Of a stretch of DNA of 64,000 bases, positions 45,910 to 54,188 are shown one piece after another. Source of the DNA: Pseudooceanicola sp. (GTDB lineage: Bacteria; Pseudomonadota; Alphaproteobacteria; Rhodobacterales; Rhodobacteraceae); assembly GCF_029213205.1 (NCBI RefSeq), contig NZ_JARGNH010000007.1:62001-126000 (forward strand), read 5' to 3'. Position 1 is the first letter of the stretch, and the number at the start of each line of letters is the position of its first letter. Under the pieces are notes generated by a model that saw nothing but the letters and a program-made list of their open reading frames with translations, had not been told where the DNA came from and ran no database searches. The translations under genes and the position numbers were made by a program.

Positions 45910-46853
45910 CGCGACGCCCGCAGCCTTGGATCGACCAGCGCATAGGCGATTTCGACGGCGAAATTCACCATCACCACCGCGAACACCAGGAGCATGACCA
46001 CCGATTCCACCACGATCAGGTCGCGCGACGAAATCGCCTGAAAGATCAGCCGCCCGAGGCCGGGCAGGAAAAACACGTTTTCGATGATGATCGCCCCGGC
46101 CAGCAGGAATGAGAATTGCAGCCCGATGATGGTCAGCACCGGAATCAGCGCATTGCGCAGCGCATGGCGGCGCAGCGCCTGGGCGCGGCTCAACCCCTTG
46201 GCACGGGCGGTGCGGATGAAATCCTCGGTCAACGTGTCGAGCAGCGATGAGCGCATGATCCGCGCCAGGATCGAGGCCTGCGGCAGCGCCAGCGCGATCG
46301 CCGGCAGGGTCAGCGATTTGAGCCCCGGCAGCAACCCTGCCTCCCAGCCTGCAAAACCACCGGCGCCGAACCAGCGCAGGTTGATGGCAAACACCAGCAC
46401 CATCAGCATCGCGAACCAGAAATTCGGGATCGCAACCCCCAGCTGGGTGATCCCCATGATCAACACATCGGCGAACGACCCGCGCCGTGAGGCCGCCAAG
46501 ATCCCCGCCGGAAAGGCGATCACCGTGGACAGGGTCAGCGCCATCAGAGCCAGCGGCAGTGACACCTGCATCCGGTCGCCGATCATTTCCGCAACCGGGG
46601 TGCGATAGGTGTAAGAGGTGCCGAAATCACCCTGCAACATGCCGCCGATCCAGGTGGAATAGCGCGCCCAGGCGGTGCCATTCAGACCCAGCTGATCGCG
46701 CAGCGCCGCCAGCGTGTCCTCCTGGGCATTGACGCCCAGCATATAGGCCGCCGGATCACCCGGCAGCACCTCGATGGCCAGAAAGATCACCACCGACGCC
46801 ACGGCCAGGCTGATCACCAGCGACACCAGACGTTTCAGGGTATAACGCACCAT
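45906..46853 (-). CDS. Dipeptide/oligopeptide ABC importer permease (DppB type)
   Basis: 315 residues. Signature N-terminal LKRLVSLVISLAVASVVIFLAIEVLPGDPA and the EAA-like loop ARAKGLSRAQALRRHALRNALIP (about 221-243). About six TM helices. It is the first permease gene after the substrate-binding protein, with a 148-base gap that holds no gene. It works with the DppC-type partner as a heterodimeric channel. Confidence 0.93.
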   Translation of the reverse strand: MVRYTLKRLVSLVISLAVASVVIFLAIEVLPGDPAAYMLGVNAQEDTLAALRDQLGLNGTAWARYSTWIGGMLQGDFGTSYTYRTPVAEMIGDRMQVSLPLALMALTLSTVIAFPAGILAASRRGSFADVLIMGITQLGVAIPNFWFAMLMVLVFAINLRWFGAGGFAGWEAGLLPGLKSLTLPAIALALPQASILARIMRSSLLDTLTEDFIRTARAKGLSRAQALRRHALRNALIPVLTIIGLQFSFLLAGAIIIENVFFLPGLGRLIFQAISSRDLIVVESVVMLLVFAVVMVNFAVEIAYALVDPRLRASR

Positions 46854-47001
46854 CCAGGATCAGGATCGCAAGAGAGTGTCCGGCAGGCCGCGCGCGGCGC
46901 CCCGCCGATGTCGCGCGATGCGGCGCTCAGCCCTTGCACAGGCTGCGCGCCGCGGGACGGCCGGGGTCACGAGAAGCACGGATGTACCCGGCACGTCAGG
47001 G
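46854..47001. other. Intergenic gap between binding-protein and permease genes
   Basis: 148 bases between the SBP stop and the DppB start are very GC-rich and could form short stems, but no perfect long stem stands out. Such a gap can uncouple the abundant binding protein from the permease genes. No promoter is recognised. Confidence 0.35.
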
Positions 47002-48492
47002 TCACTCGGTCCAGTAGACCGCAGTCATGTCCGCGGCCTGGGTTGGCGCGTTCACCCACATCCCTTCGATCTTGGCATTGGCGACGGTCAGGTAAGGAAG
47101 TTCGAACAGATAGGCGTTGACGTAATCCTTGGCGATGATGTCCTGCGCCGTTTTCAGCAAGGCCGAGCGTTTGGCCGGATCGGTTTCAAAATCGAGACTC
47201 GTCATCAGCTCCTGGAACGCCGGATTGTCATATTGAAAGTAGTAATCCGGGCGGGCGTAGATGCCGATATCCATCGGTTCGGTGTGCGAAACGATGGTCA
47301 GGGCGAAATCCTTGCCCCGGAACGTGCCTTCCAGCCATTGCGCCCATTCGACGTTTTCGATCTGCGGCTCGATCCCGACCTGACGCAGCTGCGCGGCGAT
47401 GATTTCACCGCCACGGCGGGCATAGGACGGCGGCGGCAGGGTCATCTTGACCTTGATCGGCGTCTTCACCCCGGCCTCTTTCAACAGCGCTTTCGATTTT
47501 TCAGGGTCGTAATTCGACAGCGCGGTCAGGTCGACATAGTCCGGGTTGTGCGGCGCGAAATGGGTGCCGATCGGGGTGCCATAGCCGAATTGCGCACCGT
47601 CGATGATTTCCTGACGGTTGATCGCATGGGCCACCGCCTCGCGCACCTTGACGTTATCAAACGGCGGCATCTTGTTGTTGATCGCCAGGATGGTTTCGCC
47701 TTCGGTCGAGCCAACCAGCACCTTGAAACGCGGATCAGCGTCGAATTGCGGCAGGTTTTCCGGGGCCGGGAAGGCGCCAAAGGCCTGAACATCCTCGGCC
47801 ATCACCGCGGCAAAGGCGGCGGTCGGGTCGCTGATGAACTTGAACGTCACCTTGTCCAGCTTGGCCGGGGTGCCCCAGTAGTCAGGGTTCTTGACGATAT
47901 CGATATGATCGCCCTGCACCCAGTTGGCGAATTTGAAGGCGCCAGTGCCGACCGGCATCGTCTTGATGTTCTCAATCGACTCGGGTGCGACGATCACCGC
48001 ATCGCCCCAGGCCATGTTGAACAGGAAATTGCCCTGCGGCGCTTTCAGCGTCACCTTGACGGTCATCGGATCGACCACGTCGACCGATGCGATCCCGGCG
48101 AACAGCGCCTTTTGCGCATTGGCGCTATCCTCGGCGCGGGCGCGGTCGAGACTGAATTTCACATCCTCGGCGTCCATGCTGCTGCCGTCGTGAAACTTGA
48201 CGCCCTTCGCCAGATGGAAGGTATAGGTCAGCCCGTCGGAGGAGATCTCCCAGCTGCGCGCCAGGCCGGGGATCACCGCCCCGTCACTGGCAAAGCGGGT
48301 CAGCCCCTCAAAGATGTTGGAATAGACCACCGCATCAATCGCCCCGGCAGCGGCCGAGGTCGGATCGAGGTGCGGCGGTTCCAGTTGTTGGCCCAAGGTC
48401 AGATCGGTGCGCGGCGCGGCCATCGCAAGCGAAGCCGTCACGGCAATCGCCGAGGCGAGTCCGGCGCGGGTCAGAAAGGTAAAGGGTTTCAT
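47002..48492 (-). CDS. Periplasmic substrate-binding protein, SBP_bac_5 family
   Basis: 496 residues with an N-terminal signal peptide (about 1-26, ending LAMAA). SBP_bac_5 proteins bind peptides, nickel or other small molecules. Family features: PPHLDPTSAAAGAIDAVVYSNIFEGL (about 38-63), the SWEISSDGLTYTFHLAKGVKFHDG stretch (about 83-106). Its distant relatives also take opines and heme. Downstream are the permeases; a stem GCGCCGC (48511-48517) with GCGGCGC (48524-48530) lies in its leader, right after the M20 gene. Confidence 0.92.
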   Translation of the reverse strand: MKPFTFLTRAGLASAIAVTASLAMAAPRTDLTLGQQLEPPHLDPTSAAAGAIDAVVYSNIFEGLTRFASDGAVIPGLARSWEISSDGLTYTFHLAKGVKFHDGSSMDAEDVKFSLDRARAEDSANAQKALFAGIASVDVVDPMTVKVTLKAPQGNFLFNMAWGDAVIVAPESIENIKTMPVGTGAFKFANWVQGDHIDIVKNPDYWGTPAKLDKVTFKFISDPTAAFAAVMAEDVQAFGAFPAPENLPQFDADPRFKVLVGSTEGETILAINNKMPPFDNVKVREAVAHAINRQEIIDGAQFGYGTPIGTHFAPHNPDYVDLTALSNYDPEKSKALLKEAGVKTPIKVKMTLPPPSYARRGGEIIAAQLRQVGIEPQIENVEWAQWLEGTFRGKDFALTIVSHTEPMDIGIYARPDYYFQYDNPAFQELMTSLDFETDPAKRSALLKTAQDIIAKDYVNAYLFELPYLTVANAKIEGMWVNAPTQAADMTAVYWTE

Positions 48493-48510
48493 CGATGGCT
48501 CCCTGCTAAT

Positions 48511-48530
48511 GCGCCGCGTCTGAGCGGCGC
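48511..48530 (-). promoter_or_regulatory. Intercistronic hairpin before the binding-protein gene
   Basis: A perfect 7-bp stem, GCGCCGC (48511-48517) and GCGGCGC (48524-48530), begins 1 base after the M20 stop and ends 18 bases before the binding-protein start. It may stabilise the downstream mRNA, in keeping with higher demand for binding protein. Confidence 0.45.
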
Positions 48531-48531
48531 T

Positions 48532-49818
48532 TCAAGTCTTTGATCCGAGCAGGGTCAGGAGGCTCAGCCCCATGACCTTTGCGGAATCGACCATATCATC
48601 CACGCCGACATATTCATCGGGTTTGTGAGCAAGGTCCAGAATGCCGGGGCCATAAGCGATGCAGTTCTTCAGCTTTCCGATGCGATCTATGTGTTTCTGG
48701 TCATAAGTGCCTGGCGAAACCACGTAATCCGGCTCGCGCCCCAGGGTGTCGCGAATCGCCTGGGCGACGGTGCTGACCACCGGCGCGTCGCGTTCGGTCA
48801 TGGTTGGCAGCACCCGATGCATTTCGCGGATGTCGTAATCGAACCGGGGCCGCCCGGATTTCACCCGCTCCAGTACCTCGGTGACCTCGGCCTGCACATC
48901 GTCGATGTTTTCCTCGATCAGAAAGCGCCGGTCGATCACCATCCGGCAGGAATCCGGCACCACCGGGCTGGGCAATCCGGTGCCCGGTTTCAAGATTTCA
49001 GACTGGCCGCCATGCAGCGAATTGATGTTCAGCGTCGATTGCTTGGCACCGTCCGGCACCACCGGCATATCGGTGCGTTTGGCCGCCAGCGCCGGGAACA
49101 GCGAGGTTTCCATCTCGCTCAGCACCGCGCCCATGTGCCGGACCGCACAATCGCCCAGAAACGGCATCGAGCCATGGGCGATCTCGCCGAATGTCTCGAT
49201 CTCGGCCCACCAGACGCCGCGATGGCCCAGACAGATCCGATCCTTGTTCAGCGGCTCGGGGATGATCACATGTTGCACCCGGTCGGGGTTGAACCAGCCC
49301 TCTTGCGCCAGATAGGCGACACCGCCAAAGCCGCCGGATTCCTCATCCGCAGTGCCGGAAATCTCGACTGCGCCGGCGAAGTCCGGGCAAATTTCGATAA
49401 ACGCCTCGGCGGCGATGATCGAGGCCGCCAGCCCGCCCTTCATGTCGCAGGCCCCCCGGCCATAGATCTTGCCATCGGCCAGCTCACCGCCGAACGGATC
49501 CCTGGTCCAGCCGCGCCCGACATCGACCACGTCGATGTGCGAATTGAAATGCACGCAGTCACCCGGATGCGCGCCCTCGCGCCGGGCGATGATGTTCCAG
49601 CGCGGGTATCGGTCGCTGTCGCCGGGGCTGCCATGGGCGCGGACCAATTCGGTCTGAAACCCGCGCGCCGACAGGCGGGCGTCCAGATAGTCGCAAATCT
49701 CGCGGTAATTCTCGCCCGGCGGGTTCAGCGTCGGGATCCGGATCAGGTCCTGGGTCAGGGCAATCAGCTCCTCCCGGCGGGAATCGATTGCGCGGGTGAG
49801 GTCGGCGATCTTGTCCAT
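48532..49818 (-). CDS. ArgE/DapE-family M20 deacylase
   Basis: 428 residues from the ATG at 49818 (AAGGG upstream); a start at 49833 is possible. M20 zinc hydrolases remove acyl groups from amino acids or split peptide-like bonds. Motifs: FNSHIDVVDVG (metal ligands His and Asp, about 97-107), YGRGACDMKGG (about 123-133), and the catalytic Glu in TADEESGGFGG (about 161). The N-terminal TQDLIRIPTLNPPGENY matches the ArgE/DapE subgroup. It leads an operon with the peptide importer, suggesting that imported N-acylated compounds are deacylated, but this is inference. Confidence 0.9.
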   Translation of the reverse strand: MDKIADLTRAIDSRREELIALTQDLIRIPTLNPPGENYREICDYLDARLSARGFQTELVRAHGSPGDSDRYPRWNIIARREGAHPGDCVHFNSHIDVVDVGRGWTRDPFGGELADGKIYGRGACDMKGGLAASIIAAEAFIEICPDFAGAVEISGTADEESGGFGGVAYLAQEGWFNPDRVQHVIIPEPLNKDRICLGHRGVWWAEIETFGEIAHGSMPFLGDCAVRHMGAVLSEMETSLFPALAAKRTDMPVVPDGAKQSTLNINSLHGGQSEILKPGTGLPSPVVPDSCRMVIDRRFLIEENIDDVQAEVTEVLERVKSGRPRFDYDIREMHRVLPTMTERDAPVVSTVAQAIRDTLGREPDYVVSPGTYDQKHIDRIGKLKNCIAYGPGILDLAHKPDEYVGVDDMVDSAKVMGLSLLTLLGSKT

Positions 49819-49857
49819 GGTGATCCCTTTCAACTGGACCAGCCTGCATGGCTCTCG

Positions 49858-49877
49858 CTACGGTGTCGATACCGTAG
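49858..49877. promoter_or_regulatory. Perfect inverted repeat operator in M20/LuxR divergent promoter
   Basis: CTACGGT (49858-49864) and ACCGTAG (49871-49877) form a perfect 7-bp inverted repeat with a 6-base spacer, in the 78-base gap between the divergent M20 gene and the PAS-LuxR regulator. The size and symmetry suit a dimeric helix-turn-helix protein, and the adjacent regulator is the obvious candidate. Confidence 0.6.
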
Positions 49878-49896
49878 AACCACGGGGCCAACCGCA

Positions 49897-50514
49897 ATGA
49901 CCGATGACACCAGGCCAGAGTCCACCCTGCCAGCCAATCCCGAATTGATGGCAGTTGAGGCGCAAAAGGCCCTGATTACCGCCTTTGATCAGGCACCGGT
50001 CGGCCTTGTTCTGACCGAGGATCGAATCATCCGGATCTGCAACGCCACCTTCGCCGATCTGTTTGGCTGGCCGCGTGAGGCGCTGAACGGGCAGAGCTTT
50101 CGCCTGCTCTACGAGACCGAGCAGGAGTTCGAAACCATCCGCGATATCGGCCTCTCGCGGTTGACCCGGGACGGGGTCTATTCTGATGAACGGATGATCC
50201 GGCGGCGCAATGGTGACCGGCTTTGGTGCCGGTTCCGGGCGCGCACCCTGACCCCGGACAACCCACTGGCCCGGCTGGTGATGAGCTTTGCCGCACTGCA
50301 AATGCCCAGCCCGCAGCCAACCAGCCTGACGGCCCGCGAACGCGATGTGGTGGCGGGCCTGGCGCGCGGCGAAACCAGCAAGGAAATTGCCCAGCATCTG
50401 GGCCTGTCACCCCGCAGCGTCGAGGACGTGCGCGCCCGGCTGCTGCGCAAGTTCGGGGTGCGCAACGCCGCCGCATTGCTGACCCGGCTCACTGCCCCCG
50501 GGATATCACGATAA
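49897..50514 (+). CDS. PAS domain-containing LuxR-type transcriptional regulator
   Basis: 205 residues from the ATG at 49897. Residues about 20-125 form a PAS domain (FDQAPVGLVLTEDRIIRICN, then FGWPREALNGQSFRLLYE and RRRNGDRLWCRFRARTL). Residues about 138-200 are a LuxR/FixJ helix-turn-helix (LTARERDVVAGLARGETSKE then IAQHLGLSPRSVEDVRARLL). PAS domains bind small ligands, haem or flavin; no haem His is evident. It probably controls the divergent M20/importer operon and the dioxygenase downstream. Confidence 0.9.
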   Translation: MTDDTRPESTLPANPELMAVEAQKALITAFDQAPVGLVLTEDRIIRICNATFADLFGWPREALNGQSFRLLYETEQEFETIRDIGLSRLTRDGVYSDERMIRRRNGDRLWCRFRARTLTPDNPLARLVMSFAALQMPSPQPTSLTARERDVVAGLARGETSKEIAQHLGLSPRSVEDVRARLLRKFGVRNAAALLTRLTAPGISR

Positions 50515-50547
50515 TCGCAACCCGATGACAACCCCGGTCAGTTTAGC

Positions 50548-50563
50548 TATCCTCGCCGGGATA
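50548..50563. promoter_or_regulatory. Inverted repeat upstream of the dioxygenase gene
   Basis: TATCC (50548-50552) and GGATA (50559-50563) are separated by 6 bases, the same spacing as in the operator at 49858, but the half-sites differ. It is 18 bases before the dioxygenase start and could mark a regulator site. Confidence 0.25.
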
Positions 50564-50581
50564 CCCTAGGGAAAGAAGAAG

Positions 50582-51337
50582 ATGCTACAAATTCCAACAC
50601 TCGACAGCGACGATCTGACTGCATTCAAACGCGACGGTTACCTGGTCAAACGCGGGGCTTTTTCGCCCGAAGACATGCAGACGATCACCACCTGGACCGA
50701 AGAGCTGGTGGCGATGCCCGAAGTTTCGGGCCGGCACTGGGTCTATCACGAGAAAAGCCAGAAAGACGGCGCTGATCTGATCAGCCGGATCGAAAAGATC
50801 GCACCGTTTCACGCCGGGTTCGCCGAGCTGACCGAGGCACTCAAGGCGCCGATGGCACAACTGCTGGGCGAACCGGCGGTGTTGTTCAAGGAAAAGGTCA
50901 ACTTCAAGATGCCCGGTGGCGATGGCTTCAAACCGCATCAGGACAGTCAGGCCGGGTGGTATAATTACGCCGATATGTTCATCTCGGCGCTGGTCAGTAT
51001 CGACCGGTCAACGCTGGAAAACGGCTGTTTGCAGATGGCCGGGGGCCATCACAAGCAGGGGCTGAAAATGGCCTGGGAACCGTTGAGCGAATCCGAGATG
51101 GAGGGGATGGAATTCGTGCCGGTGCCGACCGAGCCGGGTGATGTGATCTTTTTCGACAGCTACGCACCGCATTCCTCGGAGCCGAATCTGAGCGATGACA
51201 TCCGCCGGATCTATTACGCGACCTATAACGGCGCCTCCAAGGGCGACCACATGATCCAGTATTACGCCGACAAATACGCGAATTACCCGCCCGATATCGA
51301 CCGGCAGAAGGACAAGGAATATGTGTTCCGGGTCTAG
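50582..51337 (+). CDS. PhyH-family Fe(II)/2-oxoglutarate dioxygenase
   Basis: 251 residues. The facial triad is visible: H119 and D121 in GFKPHQDSQAGW, and H197 in SYAPHSSEPN; Arg208 is a candidate 2-oxoglutarate ligand. The family includes phytanoyl-CoA hydroxylase, EctD and phosphonate dioxygenases such as PhnY*. The segment LFKEKVNFKMPGGDGF before the triad is a general feature of the PhnY*-like branch. No phosphonate gene is adjacent, so the substrate is open. It sits 67 bases downstream of the PAS-LuxR gene on the same strand and may be regulated by it. Confidence 0.9.
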   Translation: MLQIPTLDSDDLTAFKRDGYLVKRGAFSPEDMQTITTWTEELVAMPEVSGRHWVYHEKSQKDGADLISRIEKIAPFHAGFAELTEALKAPMAQLLGEPAVLFKEKVNFKMPGGDGFKPHQDSQAGWYNYADMFISALVSIDRSTLENGCLQMAGGHHKQGLKMAWEPLSESEMEGMEFVPVPTEPGDVIFFDSYAPHSSEPNLSDDIRRIYYATYNGASKGDHMIQYYADKYANYPPDIDRQKDKEYVFRV

Positions 51338-51379
51338 CTGGTCCTGACTGAGCATCACTGCCGGTCTGATGAAAATGAA

Positions 51380-51408
51380 AAAGCCGGGCGATTTTGGCGC
51401 CCGGCTTT
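51380..51408. terminator. Bidirectional terminator, dioxygenase / liv operon
   Basis: A perfect 11-bp stem, AAAGCCGGGCG (51380-51390) and CGCCCGGCTTT (51398-51408), 7-base loop. On the minus strand the core stem is followed by TTTTTC, a classical intrinsic terminator for the livKHMGF operon; on the plus strand TTT and TTTTT follow. It lies between two convergent 3' ends. Confidence 0.9.
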
Positions 51409-51441
51409 GATGTTTTTCTCAGCGCGTCGCAAGCTCCGCAA

Positions 51442-52149
51442 TCAGACCTCAAGCCATTCCTTGCGGATGTCGTCGCGGGTTTTGAAATCCTCCGGGGTGC
51501 CGGAATAGACGATTTCGCCATGGCCCATGACATAGACCCGATCCGCGATCTTCAACGCGATCGACAATTTTTGTTCGACCAGCAGGATCGACACGCCGGA
51601 TTTGGCGATTTCGGCAATCATCTCGCCGACCTGATGCACGATCTTCGGCGCCAGCCCCTCAGTCGGCTCGTCGATGATGATCAGATCCGGGTCGCCCATC
51701 AGGGTCCGGCACATGGTCAGCATCTGCTTTTCACCACCCGACAGAACCCCGGCCATATTGTCGGCCCGCTCGCGCAGATTGGGGAACATGTCGAGCATTT
51801 GATCGACCGTATATTTACCCGGATTGCGCAGATCCTTGACCCCGAGCATCAGGTTCTGGCGCACCGTCATCGTCGGAAAGATGTCGCGGCTTTCCGGCAC
51901 ATAGCCAAGGCCCAGGCGCGAGATCTTGTGGTTTGGCATGCCACCGATCTCTTGCCCCTTGAAGCGCACCGACCCGACCGGCGCCACCTCACCCATGATC
52001 GCCTTGGCGGTGGTCGAACGGCCCACGCCATTGCGACCCAGAAGCGCGATGACCTCGCCCGGCATGATTTCCATATTCACGCCGTTCAGAACATGGGACT
52101 TGCCGTAATAAGCGTGCAGGTCGGTGACCTGAAGCATCGGTTCGCTCAT
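51442..52149 (-). CDS. livF: Branched-chain-type ABC importer ATPase LivF
   Basis: 235 residues. Walker A region ALLGRNGVGRSTTAKAI has Arg instead of the usual Lys in the GxxGxGK motif (GRNGVGR), a variation worth noting; signature LSGGEKQMLTM (about 136), Walker B LIIIDEPTEGLAP (about 156). It hydrolyses ATP together with LivG for LivHM-mediated uptake. It overlaps livG by 4 bases (52146-52149). The substrate class of the system is discussed under the binding protein. Confidence 0.93.
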   Translation of the reverse strand: MSEPMLQVTDLHAYYGKSHVLNGVNMEIMPGEVIALLGRNGVGRSTTAKAIMGEVAPVGSVRFKGQEIGGMPNHKISRLGLGYVPESRDIFPTMTVRQNLMLGVKDLRNPGKYTVDQMLDMFPNLRERADNMAGVLSGGEKQMLTMCRTLMGDPDLIIIDEPTEGLAPKIVHQVGEMIAEIAKSGVSILLVEQKLSIALKIADRVYVMGHGEIVYSGTPEDFKTRDDIRKEWLEV

Positions 52150-52919
52150 GCGCTTGCTCCCTCGATTTCATCAGCTTCCTCGCCGAGATACGCTTCACGC
52201 ACCTTGGGATCGCCGCGGATTTCCTCGGGCTTGCCGGTCGCGATGATCTCGCCATAGACCAGAACCGAAATCCGGTCAGCGAGGCCAAAGACCACGCCCA
52301 TGTCATGTTCGACGATCAGCAGGGTCTTGCCCTTGGACGCCTTTTCGATCAGGGCCACCGCCCGGTCGGTTTCCGAATGCGACATGCCGGCCGTCGGTTC
52401 GTCCAGCATGATGACCTCGGCGCCACCGGCGATGGTGATGGCGATTTCCAGCGTCCGCTGATCGGCATAGGGCAGCAGGGCCGCAGGCAGGTTCGCCTTT
52501 TCGAGAAGCCCCACCTCGTTAAGGATGTGGCCGGTCTTTTCCTGAACTTCCTTCAGATTGCCGACATTGCGCCAGAAGGAATAGCCATAGCCCAACGACC
52601 ACAGTACCCCGCAGCGCACGTTTTCGCGCACCGACATGTTGGAAAAGATGTTCGACACCTGGAATGACCGCGACAGCCCCATGCGGTTGATTTCGAACGG
52701 ACGTTTGCCCGAAATCGTCTTGCCATTCAGCTGCACTTCGCCGTCGGACAGGGAATAGAGCCCCGACACCAGGTTGAAGAGGGTCGATTTACCGGCCCCG
52801 TTGGGGCCGATGATCGCGTGTTTTTCGCCCTTGGCGATATCCAGATCGACACCCTGGATGATCTTGGCCGGACCAAAACTCTTGTGGACGTTGATCAGTT
52901 TCAATGCGCTCTGCGTCAT
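52146..52919 (-). CDS. livG: Branched-chain-type ABC importer ATPase LivG
   Basis: 257 residues. Walker A IIGPNGAGKSTLFNLVSG (about 36-53), a LivG-like TISGKRPFEINRMGLSRSFQV segment (about 69-89) and Walker B VIMLDEPTAGMSHSE (about 164). The canonical LSGGQ signature is replaced: where it is expected the sequence is LLPYADQRTLEIAITIAGGAEVIML, as in many LivG-like proteins of proteobacteria. It forms a heterodimer with LivF. Confidence 0.93.
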   Translation of the reverse strand: MTQSALKLINVHKSFGPAKIIQGVDLDIAKGEKHAIIGPNGAGKSTLFNLVSGLYSLSDGEVQLNGKTISGKRPFEINRMGLSRSFQVSNIFSNMSVRENVRCGVLWSLGYGYSFWRNVGNLKEVQEKTGHILNEVGLLEKANLPAALLPYADQRTLEIAITIAGGAEVIMLDEPTAGMSHSETDRAVALIEKASKGKTLLIVEHDMGVVFGLADRISVLVYGEIIATGKPEEIRGDPKVREAYLGEEADEIEGASA

Positions 52920-52922
52920 GGC

Positions 52923-54188
52923 TTAGGCCTCCTCATACTTGGCCGCGGCGTGGCGCATTAACACCACACCTGCCGCCAGCGGCACAAAGGCCAGGATCCA
53001 GGTCAAGATACTGGTGTGCGACAGCGCCAGCCCGAAGGGTTCAAACACTTCGCCATAGCCATCCGACCAGCGGAACGCGACTTCGACGATGATGATAATC
53101 GATACGATCATCAGAACCACGCCGCTGACCTGCCAGGCCCATTTGCCAAAGACCTCGGATCGGTTCGGGGAACGGACGCCGCGCCAGAATCCGAACACCA
53201 GACCGGCGATGCCATCGGGCACGAACATCACCACGCAGATGAACATCAGGCCAAGGTAGAGCAGCCAGCCCGCCGTGTAATCAGACAGATTCGAGCCCAT
53301 ATAGGTCATCACGATAGCGCCCATGATCGGGCCGCTGAAATAGCGGATCCCGCCGACATAGGCCGCGATCAGGATCGCACCGGAGGGAATCAGCGACAGA
53401 TTTTCGGGAGTAAAGATCTCGTCCTGAACCGACGACATGCCACCGGCCATCCCGGCGAAGGCCCCGGCAAAGATGAACACCAGATAGCGCACCCGGGTCG
53501 GGTTGTATCCGATGAACTGCACCCGTTCCGGATTGTCGCGTGTCGCCTCGGACAATTTGCCCAGTGGTGTGCGGGTAAAGGCAAACATCGCCACCACGCC
53601 GAAGAACGTCCAGAAGGCGATGAACCAATAGACATCGGCGAGCGGCCCCAGCGACAGGCCCAGAAAGTCCGGCCCCGCCATGCGGTCGCCGGAAATGCCC
53701 ATCTCGCCACCAAACAGCGAATCGAACATGAACGCGCCGGCAGACATCAGTTCGGCCACCCCGAGCGAGATCATCGCAAATGCCGTGCCCGCGCGTTTGC
53801 AGGACGGCCAGCCAATCACGGCACCGGCAGCGGCCCCCATGGCAAAGCCGAATATCGGCATCGAAAAGACCGGCAGGTTGCCCCAGAAGCCGCCATCCGC
53901 CGCGTCGATCCAATTGAGGATATGCACACAGAAATAGCCGCCAAGGCCCAGATAGACCGCATGGCCAAAGCTCAGCAGACCGGCCCGACCCAGCAGCATG
54001 TTATAGCTGAGCGCAAACACGATGTTGATGCCGATATGGTTCAGCAGCGTCATCGTGGTGCGCGATGGCCCAAAGAACGGGATCGCCACCAGCACCATCC
54101 CGAACAGGATGAACGGCAACACCCGTTCGCGGAATTTTGCGCTGGCCGTCGGGCCAAGCGCGGCGGGGTTGATTGAAACCTCGGTCAT
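52923..54188 (-). CDS. livM: Branched-chain-type ABC importer permease LivM
   Basis: 421 residues, longer than many LivM proteins because of a C-terminal extra TM segment (about 375-415). About ten hydrophobic helices. Core motif: ALSYNMLLGRAGLLSFGHAVYLGLGGYF (about 58-85), and the ATPase-contact loop TPLGKLSEATRDNPERVQFIGY (about 207-228). It pairs with LivH (4-base overlap at 54185-54188). Confidence 0.94.
   Translation of the reverse strand: MTEVSINPAALGPTASAKFRERVLPFILFGMVLVAIPFFGPSRTTMTLLNHIGINIVFALSYNMLLGRAGLLSFGHAVYLGLGGYFCVHILNWIDAADGGFWGNLPVFSMPIFGFAMGAAAGAVIGWPSCKRAGTAFAMISLGVAELMSAGAFMFDSLFGGEMGISGDRMAGPDFLGLSLGPLADVYWFIAFWTFFGVVAMFAFTRTPLGKLSEATRDNPERVQFIGYNPTRVRYLVFIFAGAFAGMAGGMSSVQDEIFTPENLSLIPSGAILIAAYVGGIRYFSGPIMGAIVMTYMGSNLSDYTAGWLLYLGLMFICVVMFVPDGIAGLVFGFWRGVRSPNRSEVFGKWAWQVSGVVLMIVSIIIIVEVAFRWSDGYGEVFEPFGLALSHTSILTWILAFVPLAAGVVLMRHAAAKYEEA

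Noticed and set aside
50582-51337. Ectoine hydroxylase (EctD) or phosphonate dioxygenase (PhnY*) identity
   Set aside because: EctD signatures and ectoine genes are absent, and no phosphonate partner gene is near; only the superfamily level is supported.
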